NCBI GenBank assembly: GCA_012295225.1
Contig: WMKK01000007.1
Span: 311,231-375,230, forward strand
Length of the DNA stretch: 64,000 bases
DNA from: Ostreococcus mediterraneus
Lineage: Eukaryota > Chlorophyta > Mamiellophyceae > Mamiellales > Bathycoccaceae
Reading direction: 5' to 3'
Shown here piece after piece: positions 21,382-31,000 of the stretch. Position 1 is the stretch's first letter, and each line of letters begins with the position of its first letter. Made by a program: the position numbers and the translations under genes. Below the pieces are notes generated by a model. It saw only the letters and a list, made by a program, of their open reading frames with translations, was not told the origin of the DNA and made no database searches.

Positions 21382-21736
21382 ATGCCGTTCGTTCACGTCG
21401 CGTGGTGCGTGCGCTCGCGCTCGGTGCGATCGACGCGCGTCGTGCGAGCATGCGATATAGTTTGCGTTCGTTCTCTTCGTTCTCGTTCTCGTCGTCGTCG
21501 TCGTCGCGTATTGACAGCCGTGTAATTCGTCGTCGTCGTTATCCGCGCACAGGTTACCCAAAGCGTGCCGCACGCCCGAGGTTCGAAAAGAAGTCGCATC
21601 GGCGATCATCAAAGCGCTGGTGAACGTGAAGTCGGCGGAGATAACGGCGGATAAGGTTGTCGTGCGGTTTTCTGAAGCCGTGGACGGGTTTGCGTTGCCA
21701 CCGGGACACACGCACGAGACGGTGGATACAAAGTAA
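21382..21736 (+). CDS. 4-oxalocrotonate tautomerase-like protein (two exons, 68 aa)
   Basis: Tiny 4-OT-fold enzyme candidate. Exon 1 is only 23 nt (21382-21404, MPFVHVA plus two bases of W); the phase-2 intron 21405-21552 (GTGCGT...GCGCACAG, 148 nt) leads to exon 2 (21553-21736). The joined protein begins MPFVHVAWLPKACRTPEVRK, with proline directly after the initiator Met, as needed for the catalytic N-terminal proline of the tautomerase superfamily. An amphipathic helix follows (EVASAIIKALVN) and then the second strand DKVVVRFSEAV. The 68-residue length fits 4-OT monomers (about 62). Neither exon alone would be recognised. The stop is 21 nt before the first ATG of the DsbA-like gene. Substrate unknown; family assignment is by pattern only. 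Confidence 0.72.
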
Positions 21737-21757
21737 GACGTCGAGACGAGCGTTAGG

Positions 21758-22600
21758 ATGTTTGCGAGGGAGTTGAGTAAACGAACGATGACGACGTTAG
21801 GGTCGATTGTTCGGGGGAAACATCAGCTGGTGACGGTTGAGTTGGTGAGTGATACCATGTGACCGAACGGGTACATTGGCAAGCGACAGTTGCAGCGGGC
21901 GATGCGCGCCGTGCAACGCGAGCCATTGGATCCAAAAAATCCATTACGTTTCACGGTGATTCGGGTGCCGTTCTTTTTAGAACCTGACTATCCGCGAGAT
22001 GAGAGTTGGAGTGAAACAAATAGAGTGCGCTTAGAGCGTAAGTGGGGAGGTAAGCAAGAGTTTGAGGAGCAAAAGAGAAGGCATCGATTGAAGGAGCGCG
22101 GTCTCGACGCCGGCATCAAGCATTTTAATTTGGATCGTTTGGCATCGAGTACGATGCAAAGTCATCGCTTGGTGCAGTGGGTGACGAAAAACTATGGGTG
22201 CACTGTGAGCGAGACGCTGTACAACGATTTGAACAAGCGACATTTCGAGCTTGGACAAAAGTTGAATGACCGTAAAATGCTAGTACAAGCCGCGAGCGCG
22301 GCGGGCGTCGACGCGCAAAAAGCGGAAGAATTCCTCGCATCTAGCGAAGGCGAGATGGAAATAGAGGGAGCTTTGCATATTTTGCGACGCATGGGTATTC
22401 ACTCTATCCCTAATTTCATCATCGGTGCTTCCGAGGTGTATTCAGGAGCGGTGCATTCCTCGGAGCTCATTCAAGCGTTTCGTAAAATCGAAAAGACTGG
22501 CAAGGGCGCGCCTGAGAGCGCGTTCGCGCAAGTTCTTGGCATTCCAGACGAGGTCCTCGGACAACCGTTGGATGCGTCGTATGCGGAAGCCTCTGGATGA
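21758..22600 (+). CDS. DsbA/FrnE-like thioredoxin-fold protein, candidate selenoprotein
   Basis: A DSBA-family (FrnE-like) oxidoreductase. Downstream of 21863 the frame is open to 22600. Upstream, the same frame has ATGs at 21758 and 21788 and encodes VTVELVSDTM, then an in-frame TGA at 21860-21862, then PNGYIGKRQLQRAM. In this family the segment is normally V.VVSD..CPWC..GKR.L..A, so the TGA occupies the first active-site Cys and the second is Gly. Homology continues on both sides, which argues for selenocysteine rather than a stop. A SECIS-like hairpin lies in the 3' UTR (22636-22709). From 21758 the protein is 280 residues with Sec at 35. The C-terminal half has the helical insertion and MGIHSIPNFIIG, with the cis-Pro loop typical of thioredoxin folds. 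The alternative is a 45-nt intron 21845-21889 (GTGAGT...GACAG), which would delete the active site. Confidence 0.75.
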
Positions 22601-22619
22601 CAAACTCAATGGTTTGTCA
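22598..22619 (+). repeat. perfect hairpin beginning at the DsbA stop codon
   Basis: TGACAAAC (whose first three bases are the stop codon) and GTTTGTCA form an 8-bp perfect stem around a 6-nt loop. Confidence 0.7.
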
Positions 22620-22635
22620 CGTTTGCGCGAGACGA

Positions 22636-22709
22636 ATATCGATATTTGTGACGACCGAATCAAAAGCGTTTTGTTACAGCGCCGGTTCGAGTCTGATGTC
22701 GTCGATGTC
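22636..22709 (+). promoter_or_regulatory. candidate SECIS element in the 3' UTR of the DsbA-like gene
   Basis: Eukaryotic SECIS-like fold read by eye. 5' core GTGA at 22648-22651 and 3' core TGA at 22694-22696, allowing tandem G.A/A.G pairs with a U.U pair below. Helix II pairs GACCGAATC (22653-22661) with GGTTCG and GTC (22684-22689, 22691-22693) with one bulged A. An unpaired AAAA (22662-22665) opens the apical loop 10 nt after the core, the expected spacing for the conserved AA. A GCG/CGC mini-stem may cap it. Below the core, ATCGA/TCGAT can form helix I. The first core base is G instead of the usual A. Confidence 0.6.
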
Positions 22710-22848
22710 ATCTTCACGCGAGTTTCTCCTGAGACGAAAGTATACTACCTTATTAGATATCATCACATATTTTTGTTATAACAAACGTTTATTATTACTT
22801 TCTTTCAACCTTTGTCTCTTTCAACTTTTTCAACGAGATTGAGCACGC

Positions 22849-25158
22849 TCAGCAAAACTTGAAATCCATTTCGCAGTCCATGGCCCAGTGAAACTTTTCA
22901 ATCAATGCCTTGGTAAACACAGTGTTTGGCGGCACTTCATGGCGTTTGCACCACGATAACGTGATACGCGGATCAAGGTAGTTGATCTTCGATGTGCCGA
23001 GCGAAACCGTTTTTAATTCTTCCTTCATGTTCATTTGAATCTCCAACTTTGTCATACGTTCTTTGAGCGCCGCAAGCTTCTTCTTTTTGTTTTTATCGTC
23101 GCTCTTCTTCATCGCGGTGATCGCCTTGGCAAGCTCCTTCTTCTTGTCTTGAAGCTTTTCCATTTGCGTGTCATGTGCTTTACTGACACCCTTCTGGTGA
23201 TTGCACAAGATGGCGACTTCCTTGTTCGCAGCGTCATATGTAGACTTCTTTTGAAGCACGGTGTCGTTCGTGTTTGTGTTTTCCAGCAAGCGATCGAGCG
23301 TGATGGACGCGTTGTACGTACGGAACACTTTGATGGTGAGACCAGGCATGAGCGTTTGGAGATGAGCGTTCACGGTCTGCGGCGTCACTGCGTCAAAGAT
23401 ATCCATTTCCGGTCCCTTACCAGCGCAGAATCGCTTGAGACAGCTGTATGCGTTGGGCGCAATCTCGTGCTCTTGAAGATACTGAATGGAATCCTTACCC
23501 AAAAAGTCAAACTTGATGACGCTATTCTCCATAAACTCAATGTGTCCGGCACGTAAAGTACACACCCCGACGGTATCAGCGAGATCTTCATCCTTTTCAC
23601 CACCGGCACGAAGAGCGAGCTTATCAACCAAGTACGTCGCCACGGCTAACTGGGCCATTTCATTACTTTGGCTCAACATGTTTTTGTTGTAGTCGGAGCG
23701 AATCTTGTCAACGAACTTGTGAAGCGAACGCGCCTTTTCATACTTTTTCTGGTCGCTTTCAGCCTTGATGGTGGACGTGGCACCAAACTGCACGTACTTC
23801 CAGTCCTTGGTGTTGATCACGTCATTCCAACCCGCTAACCACGTCGCCGTGTCGTTGTGAATAACCGCCTTCCACGAGCGCCCCGCGGGCGGCTCTGGCA
23901 CCTTGGCTTCTCTTCCTATGTTGATCGTGACATCCTCCGGCATGATGCGACGTTTGATCTTACCCATCTTCGGGTGCTCACCACGACCGCGGAACAATCC
24001 TGGAGGCTCGATGCGGAAGTTACCAACCTTTTCGCGGCGTCCATCGATGGTTGCCCAGGTGTACTTTTCCTCCGCCGCGTCGCGGTCCGCCTTGATTTTC
24101 TTCTTTTCCTCGCTCGTCATTTCTTTCTTCTTTTCACGAATCTCGAAAAAGTGCATGTACATCTTGGTGAAATCGCACTTCTTAAAGTCAGTAATAAAGC
24201 TGTGAGGTCCATTTTTCAACGTCGCACGGAAGCCGTCCATAAAGTTCTTCACGAAGACAGGCTTTTCGGCGTAATCGGAATCCTTCATGACGGCAAAGAA
24301 ACCGGCAACCTCTTCCTCATGCGGTAAAAGCACGACTTCTTGCCCATCATACACCAAAGGCACACCGTGCGGCTCATACTCTGGTGGAAACACCACACCA
24401 TTGTGCTCGAGAGTCTTCCACTGAACCACGGCGCCCTTCTTTGCGACCCACGCGATGTCGCTCTTCGGCGTCTTACGAGGCGCGCTCGCCCCCGAAGACT
24501 CTCTTGGACGCTTTTCCCCACTCACGTGATGCTTCTTCTCCTTCTTCATCTTCTTCTCATCACGATCATGTTTGTGTGATTTCTTCACCAACGACTTATC
24601 GCGATGTCCGTGTGCCGCCGAAGACGACGTCGGCGGTTTCATCGTCACCAAACCCTTGGGCTTTCGCGCCGCGATCGGTCGATCGTCCTCTTCATCCGAA
24701 GAACTATCGAGCACCGAACTCTGCTTGGCAGGTAAAGCAACAGGCCGTTTCGCCATTTTAAATCCACTCGCGATTGGCGGTTTGGCAACCACGATGGGCG
24801 GGCGAGGCTGCGCCGGACGCGCGAGCGGCGCCGGCTTCGGTTTCGGCGCCATCACGGTCGCCATCGGCGCTACTGGCGCCACTGGCGCCGACATACTCGC
24901 AAGCTTCACGCGCGCTGCGAGTGGCACATCATCGTCGTCATCCGACGAACTCGCAATCACCGTCGTTGGCTTCACGTGCACAGCGCTGGCGTGCGATCGG
25001 TCCGGCGCATTCTGATGCTGCGCCATCGAATGATTCGGATTGCTCGCGGGCTGCGACGTCGCCACCGGCGCTGGCGCCGCGGGTGCGGGCGCAGGCGCGC
25101 GCATGGCTAAAGGGACGTCATCGTCGTCGTCTGATGAGCTCGCGAGCTTGGGCGACAT
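22849..25158 (-). CDS. TOP1: DNA topoisomerase I (type IB)
   Basis: Nuclear type IB topoisomerase that relaxes supercoils through a 3'-phosphotyrosyl intermediate. The C-terminus has the active-site context SLGTSKINYLDPRITLSWC (catalytic Tyr in NYLDPR). The core carries KWKTLEHNGVVFPPEYEPH and the DKLALRAGGEKDEDLADTVG catalytic Arg region, and a coiled linker rich in Lys precedes the Tyr domain. From ATG 25158 the protein is 769 residues, close to human (765); the frame is open further up to 25476, but that stretch looks like promoter sequence and overlaps the neighbouring start. The N-terminal domain is disordered with three spaced copies of an acidic motif, SSDDDDDVPLA-like. Head to head with the METTL16-like gene. 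Confidence 0.95.
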   Translation of the reverse strand: MSPKLASSSDDDDDVPLAMRAPAPAPAAPAPVATSQPASNPNHSMAQHQNAPDRSHASAVHVKPTTVIASSSDDDDDVPLAARVKLASMSAPVAPVAPMATVMAPKPKPAPLARPAQPRPPIVVAKPPIASGFKMAKRPVALPAKQSSVLDSSSDEEDDRPIAARKPKGLVTMKPPTSSSAAHGHRDKSLVKKSHKHDRDEKKMKKEKKHHVSGEKRPRESSGASAPRKTPKSDIAWVAKKGAVVQWKTLEHNGVVFPPEYEPHGVPLVYDGQEVVLLPHEEEVAGFFAVMKDSDYAEKPVFVKNFMDGFRATLKNGPHSFITDFKKCDFTKMYMHFFEIREKKKEMTSEEKKKIKADRDAAEEKYTWATIDGRREKVGNFRIEPPGLFRGRGEHPKMGKIKRRIMPEDVTINIGREAKVPEPPAGRSWKAVIHNDTATWLAGWNDVINTKDWKYVQFGATSTIKAESDQKKYEKARSLHKFVDKIRSDYNKNMLSQSNEMAQLAVATYLVDKLALRAGGEKDEDLADTVGVCTLRAGHIEFMENSVIKFDFLGKDSIQYLQEHEIAPNAYSCLKRFCAGKGPEMDIFDAVTPQTVNAHLQTLMPGLTIKVFRTYNASITLDRLLENTNTNDTVLQKKSTYDAANKEVAILCNHQKGVSKAHDTQMEKLQDKKKELAKAITAMKKSDDKNKKKKLAALKERMTKLEIQMNMKEELKTVSLGTSKINYLDPRITLSWCKRHEVPPNTVFTKALIEKFHWAMDCEMDFKFC

Positions 25159-25474
25159 CGCGCGCGCGACGTGCACTGGGGAATTCAACGTCGAGTCAGC
25201 AGCCGTTGCGTGGTCGCGGTCGGTCGGACATGTCGCCCACGACCGCCCGTGTCGCGCGCTACGGGCGTCGCCAGACGTCGACTCGCGCTCGATTTCGCGC
25301 GCGGGGCGAGCGCGAGGTGTTGTGCGTGCGCTCGAGCGCGCCGCGGGGTGGGTTGACGTCGACGCGAGGGCGTGCGCATGGATTGTTTCCGCGTCGCGAG
25401 CTGTGGCTTTTTGAGTTGATTTTGAATAAATTTGAAATCTTTTGGCGCGTCTCTCGCGTACGGCGCTCGAAGGC
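25159..25474. promoter_or_regulatory. divergent promoter spacer TOP1 / METTL16-like
   Basis: 316 bp between divergent ATGs. The end near METTL16 (about 25410-25445) is AT-rich compared with its surroundings. An open frame crosses it but has no recognisable content. Confidence 0.4.
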
Positions 25475-26449
25475 ATGGGTGGGAAGGCGCGGACGCGAGA
25501 TTATGCGATTGATTTCGCCGACATTGCCGAACGCGATGGTGGGGCGTTGCGTGCGGTGGTGAAACGTGCGCGCGTGGGCGGAGAGGAGGTTGACGACGCG
25601 GAAGACGGTCGCATTCGGGTTGATTTTAAGGATTGGGAAAGTACGCGAGCGTTAACGGCGTCGATATTGCGAGTAAAATACGATGTTCAAGGTTGGGATA
25701 TCCCGTCGGGGCACTTGGTGCCACCCGTGCCGAATAGATTGAATTATTTGTCGTGGTTGCACAAGTTGGACGCGTTGAGCGCGCCGACGTGGCGAGAGGC
25801 GGGCGATGGCGCGCACGTGCGCGTATTGGATATCGGCACTGGTGCGAGCGTGATTTATCCTCTTTTAGGCGCAGCGACGTACGGGTGGTCGTTCGTAGGC
25901 TCGGATGTCACGGATGTAGCGCTAGAAGGCGCCAAGGCAAACGCGCGATTAAATCCGCACTTGGACGCGCTGATTGAAATCCGAGACGCCAGGGCGAGCG
26001 ATGGTACGTTCAACGTCTTGTCTGGCGTGGTGAAACCGGACGAAAAGTTTACGTTTTGTATGTGTAATCCGCCGTTTTTCGAATCTCTAGACGAGGCGGG
26101 ATTGAATCCAAACACGGCGTGCGGTGGCACGTCGACGGAGATGGTGTGCGAAGGCGGCGAAGAAGCCTTTATCAAGGCCATGTTTCGCGATTCGCTCGAA
26201 ATGAAGCACTCCATACACTGGTTCACCACGATGTGCGGTAAGAAGAAGACGATGACGAAGATGCGAAGCGTATTTCACACCATGCGCGTGCCCGCGGTGC
26301 GCACCACAGAGTTGGTTCAAGGCAAGACGTCGCGATGGTGCGTCGCGTGGTCGTTTTCCAAGGACGCGGCGGCGACGAACAGCACGCCGTTACCCGATTT
26401 AGAAAAGCTCGCAAAAGTTCGCGAAATATGCGCCAACGCGCGCACGTAG
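25475..26449 (+). CDS. METTL16: METTL16-like RNA N6-adenosine methyltransferase
   Basis: Rossmann-fold methyltransferase of the METTL16/RlmF family, which methylates U6 snRNA and other structured RNAs. Features: FKDWESTRALTASILRVKYD and PVPNRLNYLSWLHKL near the start, SAM-binding VLDIGTGASVIYPLLG, acidic strand end VGSDVTD, and catalytic NPPF at about residues 198-201. 324 residues from the first ATG, matching the catalytic part of human METTL16 (562) but lacking its C-terminal vertebrate-conserved regions, as in other small homologues. The next gene is convergent with 76 bp between stops. Confidence 0.9.
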   Translation: MGGKARTRDYAIDFADIAERDGGALRAVVKRARVGGEEVDDAEDGRIRVDFKDWESTRALTASILRVKYDVQGWDIPSGHLVPPVPNRLNYLSWLHKLDALSAPTWREAGDGAHVRVLDIGTGASVIYPLLGAATYGWSFVGSDVTDVALEGAKANARLNPHLDALIEIRDARASDGTFNVLSGVVKPDEKFTFCMCNPPFFESLDEAGLNPNTACGGTSTEMVCEGGEEAFIKAMFRDSLEMKHSIHWFTTMCGKKKTMTKMRSVFHTMRVPAVRTTELVQGKTSRWCVAWSFSKDAAATNSTPLPDLEKLAKVREICANART

Positions 26450-26525
26450 ATGGTAGCATTAGGTAGCAGTGATAGCAACAGAATAGGATGAAATTTACAA
26501 GACGGGACGTCAAAACTACGGGTGA

Positions 26526-27569
26526 CTAGAATTTACACGAAGGATTGAATACGCAAGGAATGAACTCGTCATCGAGCGCCCAAAACGGGAATCCTAAATC
26601 CTTCGCGGGTAGTTGTGGCGCGCGCACAGCCTTGCCCATGGACCGACGCTTTTTCATGCGCGGTTGACCGTTTTTGCCCCACAACGCATCCTTGGCGTAT
26701 CGAGCCCAAGGTCTGGAGCTACCGCTCGCATGCACTTCCGCGCTCCACTCCCCATTCGTCCCTTCACTCTCCTCCACGGGTGGACTTGGTAAATATTTAC
26801 TCCCTACGCACACCTCCACCGCCTCAGCTTGGTGCTCGATGCGTTTCTTATCGGTACCGAATACGAATTCGTAGTCGAACAAATGTGACTTCAAGTACGC
26901 TTTGAGCGAGCCCACACCCATCTTATGATCGTTATATCGATCATTCGATATAATCCGCGCCTCGCGCTCGCGCGCATAATCTATAATCTTCAAATCATCC
27001 GCACTTCGTTTCCCCGCCGGCCGCTCAACGAGCACCACGCGCCCGCGCTCGACTTCGGCGTACAGCTTTTCGTTGCGCCACGCGCCGCCACCCAAATACC
27101 TCACATTCTTCGCCACAACCGTGCTTAAATCCCCACCATCCGCTAGACCATGCAAAGGTCCTTCAACATACGTCGACGGCACGAAACACACCACGTCCGC
27201 GTCAATCTTTGCCCAATCCTCGTGCGCGAGCGCCGCCAACACGCCTCGCGAAAGCGGTTGCTTATTCTTGCTCCCAAACGCCGCGTGCAACGCCGCAGAG
27301 TACCCCCACGCGATGTTCGCCCCATCGAGCACGATCACCGGACGCCCCTCGCCGACGCCCTCGCCCTCGCTCGCGCTCGCGCTCGCGCCATCCTCACCGA
27401 CGCCCGCACTCGCGCCGTCGCCCTCCACCGCGGCGGCGCGCGTCGGTGCGCCCCACCGCCGCGCGCGATGCCGCCGCCGCCGCGTCGCCGTCGCCCTACC
27501 GCGCATCGGCGCCAACACCGACGACGTCAACGCCGACGACGCCGACGCCGCGCTCGCGTGCGTCACCAT
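26526..27569 (-). CDS. NYN-domain (Zc3h12a-like) putative ribonuclease, probably organelle-targeted
   Basis: PIN-like endoribonuclease fold. After about 70 low-complexity Ala/Ser/Arg residues that could be a plastid or mitochondrial transit peptide, the domain begins VIVLDGANIAWGYSA (acidic DGAN motif), continues through VVCFVPSTYV and ADDLKIIDYAREREARIISNDRYNDH, the acidic and N-D-R-Y residues typical of Zc3h12a-like NYN nucleases, up to about residue 240. The C-terminal 100 residues (WARYAKDALWGK.., WALDDEFIPCVFNPSCKF) match nothing I know. PRORP-type RNase P also has an NYN domain but lacks this arrangement and needs PPR repeats, absent here. 347 residues. Target RNA unknown. Confidence 0.75.
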   Translation of the reverse strand: MVTHASAASASSALTSSVLAPMRGRATATRRRRHRARRWGAPTRAAAVEGDGASAGVGEDGASASASEGEGVGEGRPVIVLDGANIAWGYSAALHAAFGSKNKQPLSRGVLAALAHEDWAKIDADVVCFVPSTYVEGPLHGLADGGDLSTVVAKNVRYLGGGAWRNEKLYAEVERGRVVLVERPAGKRSADDLKIIDYAREREARIISNDRYNDHKMGVGSLKAYLKSHLFDYEFVFGTDKKRIEHQAEAVEVCVGSKYLPSPPVEESEGTNGEWSAEVHASGSSRPWARYAKDALWGKNGQPRMKKRRSMGKAVRAPQLPAKDLGFPFWALDDEFIPCVFNPSCKF

Positions 27570-28054
27570 CGAATCGCGCGCGCGTTCGGCGTCGTCGAAT
27601 GTCGCGCGCGCGGCTCTTGACGTCGCACCGCATCATCCATCGGGTACGACCCCGTGCGTCGCGCGCGACGTCGAACACCTCCACCTCAGCGCACACAGAG
27701 ATGCGTTGAATTTTTCTGCGTCGAGTCGCGCGCGAGACGTCGACCGGGGCGACGCACCGCGACGGCGACGCGCGTTTGAGCTCGGGCGTTGGATGAATTC
27801 GACCCCGAAAAATCGGGTGTTTTTGAGCTGCATGTTTTTGAAAATCAGCGCGCCCACGGCGCGGCATTCGTCGACGGGCGGTGCGTGCGCGCGGTTTTGT
27901 GCGATCGACGGACGACGCGGGCGTGATTCGTGTGCTCTGCGCTCGTGCTCCGCGCTCGTGCGTGTGTGCGACGGCGGTGGCGGTCGCGCGTTAATTCGCG
28001 TCGAGGTGGTTGCGGGACAGCTCGGATCAGCGCGGGCACATCTAAGCGCACACC
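27570..28054. promoter_or_regulatory. divergent promoter spacer NYN nuclease / SPT16
   Basis: 485 bp between divergent start codons, GC-rich with an AT-richer patch at about 27785-27845. No gene or repeat of note. Confidence 0.4.
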
Positions 28055-31000
28055 ATGGGCGCGCCGGCGATGGATGAAGTCGCGTGCGCGAGGCGCATGA
28101 AGAAAATGTACGCCGAGTGGCGCGAGATGCGCGAGACGCGGTTTAACGGCGCCACCGCGCTCTTGGTGGGGACCGGGGCGAATAAGGAGGATGATTTGAG
28201 GTATTTGAAAGCGGTCGCGCTCGAAGTGTGGTTGTTTTCGTATGAGCTTCCGGATACGTTGTTGATGTTTACCGATGGTGCCATACACGTCGTTGCTGGG
28301 GGGAAGAAGGCGGCGTTGATGGAGAATGCAAAGGAGATGTTGAAGCGAGAGTGCGGGTTGGATCTCGTGGTGTACGTCAAGCCAAAGGGCGAGGACGGGA
28401 CGGCGCAAGCCAAGGAGATTTTAAACGCCATCGAGGCTGAGAAACTCGTGGTTGGTATGGTGCCCAAAGAAAAGAATGAAGGCATGATGATGGCATCCGT
28501 CACTGCCGCGCTCGAGGCGGCTGGAACGGAGATTAAGGATATTTCCAGCGGGTTGGCGCACGCCATGGCGGAGAAGGATGACAAAGAGGTGACCACCTTG
28601 AAGAACGCTGTTGCATTGGTGAGCAAAGGTTTGTCTTTTGCAGTGAGAGAAATGGAAGGCGCGATTGAAGATGAGAAGAAACTCACGCACGCCAAACTTT
28701 CGGAGATGACGGAGGACGCCGTGCTCAGCCCGACGACGCTCGGTTTGAAATTCGACGAAGGTGACTGCGATATTTGCTACCCGCCAATCATCCAATCTGG
28801 TGGAGAGTACGATTTACGATACAGCGCTGAGAGCTCAGCGGCAAAGTTGCACTACGCGTCGCCGCCGGCGGTGGTGCACATGTCCATTGGCGCTCGATAC
28901 ACGCAGTATTGCGCCAACATCGGACGTACGTACATGGTTGATCCCACACCCGCGCAAGAAGCGACGTATAGCGCTGTCTTAGCCGCGCAAGAAGCTGGTT
29001 TGGCTGCGCTTGTCGACGGCGCCACTTGCGCTTCCGTGTACGAGGCGGTGAAGACTGCGCTGACGAACGCCGAGGGTGTCGACGGCGCGATGTTGGCATC
29101 CAAGCTCACCAAGAACGTCGGCACTGGCATCGGTCTTGAATTCAGAGACATGACCTTCGTGTTGAATGCGAAGTGCGAGAACGTCATTAAGGCTGGTATG
29201 ACGTTCAACCTCGCCGTTGGCTTGCAAGGTTTGGAAGAGCCGAGCGCCAAGGAGGGGAGCAAGAGCAGAAAGTACGCCATTATGATTGCCGACTCTGCGT
29301 TGGTGAGCGCAGGTGGTGAAAAACCGACAGTTTTGACCACGAACGCAAAGGGCGTCAAGGAAATTTCTTACGTCACGAACGAAGATGACGAAGAGGAAGA
29401 GGAAGACGATGCGAATGTCGAAATCAAGCAGGGGGGTGTTATTTTGGGCGCCAAGACGCGCTTGGAGCAATCTGGTCCGAGCTCTGCGGAAGACCGCGAA
29501 CGTCGTCAACGCGCGTTGGCGGATAAGAAAAACGCTGAAACCTACAAGCGGTTGACACAAGCTGCGGATGACGAAATCAACAACAGCGTCATAGGGGGTT
29601 CGGCTGAGTTTGTCTCCTACAAGACGGTGCGCGACGTCCCGACGCCGCGTTCAAATGAACTCGTTCTCGCTGTTGACCAAGATCGTGAAACCCTGCTCGT
29701 GCCGATTTACGGCCAGCTCGTGCCTTTCCACATCATGTCAGTCAAGTCCGCGTCAGTCAGTCAAGACGCTGGCGCGGCTTTCATCCGCATCAACTTCCAG
29801 TTCCCTACGACCGGCGCAGCGAATCTGAAGTACGCTCCGGCGGTGAGATTCCCAAACTCCATCTTTCTAAAAGAAGTGAGCTTTCGCAGCACTGATGCGA
29901 GACATGCAAACCACGTTGTTCAAGAAATCCAGGCGCTGCGTCGTAACATCATGCAGCGAGAGACTGAACGCGCGCAACGCGCCGATTTGGTGCGCCAAGA
30001 GCGTCTCGTTCTCTCGTCTGGTCGCGTCCACCGTTTGACTGGTTTGTGGATGTTACCGACGTTTGGTGGTCGCGGTGGTCGCAAGGCTGGTACGTTGGAA
30101 GCGCACACGAATGGTATGCGTTATGTTGGCGCGAAGATGGATGAGCAAGTCGACATCATGTATGAGAACATTCGATTTGCGTTTTTCCAACCCGCCAAGC
30201 AAGAACTCAAGACATTGATTCATTTCCACTTGAAGAACCCAATCATGGTTGGCAAGAAGAAGACGCAGGATGTGCAATTCTATCAAGAGGTCATGGAATC
30301 TGTGCAAAACTTAGACGGTGGACGTCGTAACATGTACGACCCGGATGAAATCGAAGACGAGCAGCGCGAGCGTGAGCGACAAAAGAAAATTCAGAAAGAG
30401 TTCAGTCACTTTGCCAAGCGCGTGCAAGAGATTTGGGAGAAAGATTTCCCGCACTTGAACTTGGAATTCGATTCGCCCTACCACCAACTCGCGTTCCAAG
30501 GTGTGGCGTTCAAGTCTACTGTGCGCATTTTGCCGACGGCGACGTGCTTGGTTGAACTCACCGAGTTCCCGCCCCTCGTCATCTCTTCCAGCGACATTGA
30601 AGTCATTAACTTGGAACGTGTTGGTTTCCACTTGAAGAACTTTGATATGGCCATCATCTTCCGCGATTTCAATCGCGAAGTGCACCGCATCGATCAAATT
30701 CCGAGTCAGTACTTGGATAACATCAAGCAGTGGTTGACGACGCTCGACGTCAAGTACTACGAAGGCAAAGCCAACTTGAATTGGAAGCCGCTTTTGAGGC
30801 AAATCAAGGAGGATCCAGATGGATGGCTCGAAGCTGGCGGTTGGGAGTTCTTGAACAACGAAGCTTCCGACGGCGAAGACGAAGAAGACGAAGAGATGAG
30901 CGAGTTTGAACCGAGTGAGGATGAAGACGAATCCGAGAGCGAAGATGACTCTGAATCCGAAAGCGTGTACGATTCCGAAGAAGACGAAGGGGAGGAGGAG

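Noticed and set aside
21733-21760. Fusion of tautomerase and DsbA-like genes through a GTAAGA donor at the tautomerase stop
   Set aside because: The nearest usable acceptor would leave a 22-nt intron, and the next one gives a stop immediately after joining.
21845-21889. 45-nt intron (GTGAGT...GACAG) that would remove the TGA from the DsbA-like gene
   Set aside because: The splice sites look good, but the segment encodes the conserved strand, active-site region and YIGKR helix of the family; removing it would destroy the fold. Kept as the main alternative to selenocysteine.
22680-22696. tRNA T-arm-like GGTTCGAGTC
   Set aside because: The flanking bases do not form the 5-bp T stem and no acceptor, D or anticodon arms are present; the motif is part of the SECIS-like helix.
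22849-25476. Longer TOP1 start at 25476
   Set aside because: The extra 106 residues are unlike TOP1, and the start codon overlaps the METTL16-like ATG on the other strand.
27073-28077. 334-codon plus-strand frame antisense to the NYN gene
   Set aside because: Shadow of a GC-rich coding strand; Arg/Pro/Ala-rich with no domain, while the opposite strand has a clear nuclease.
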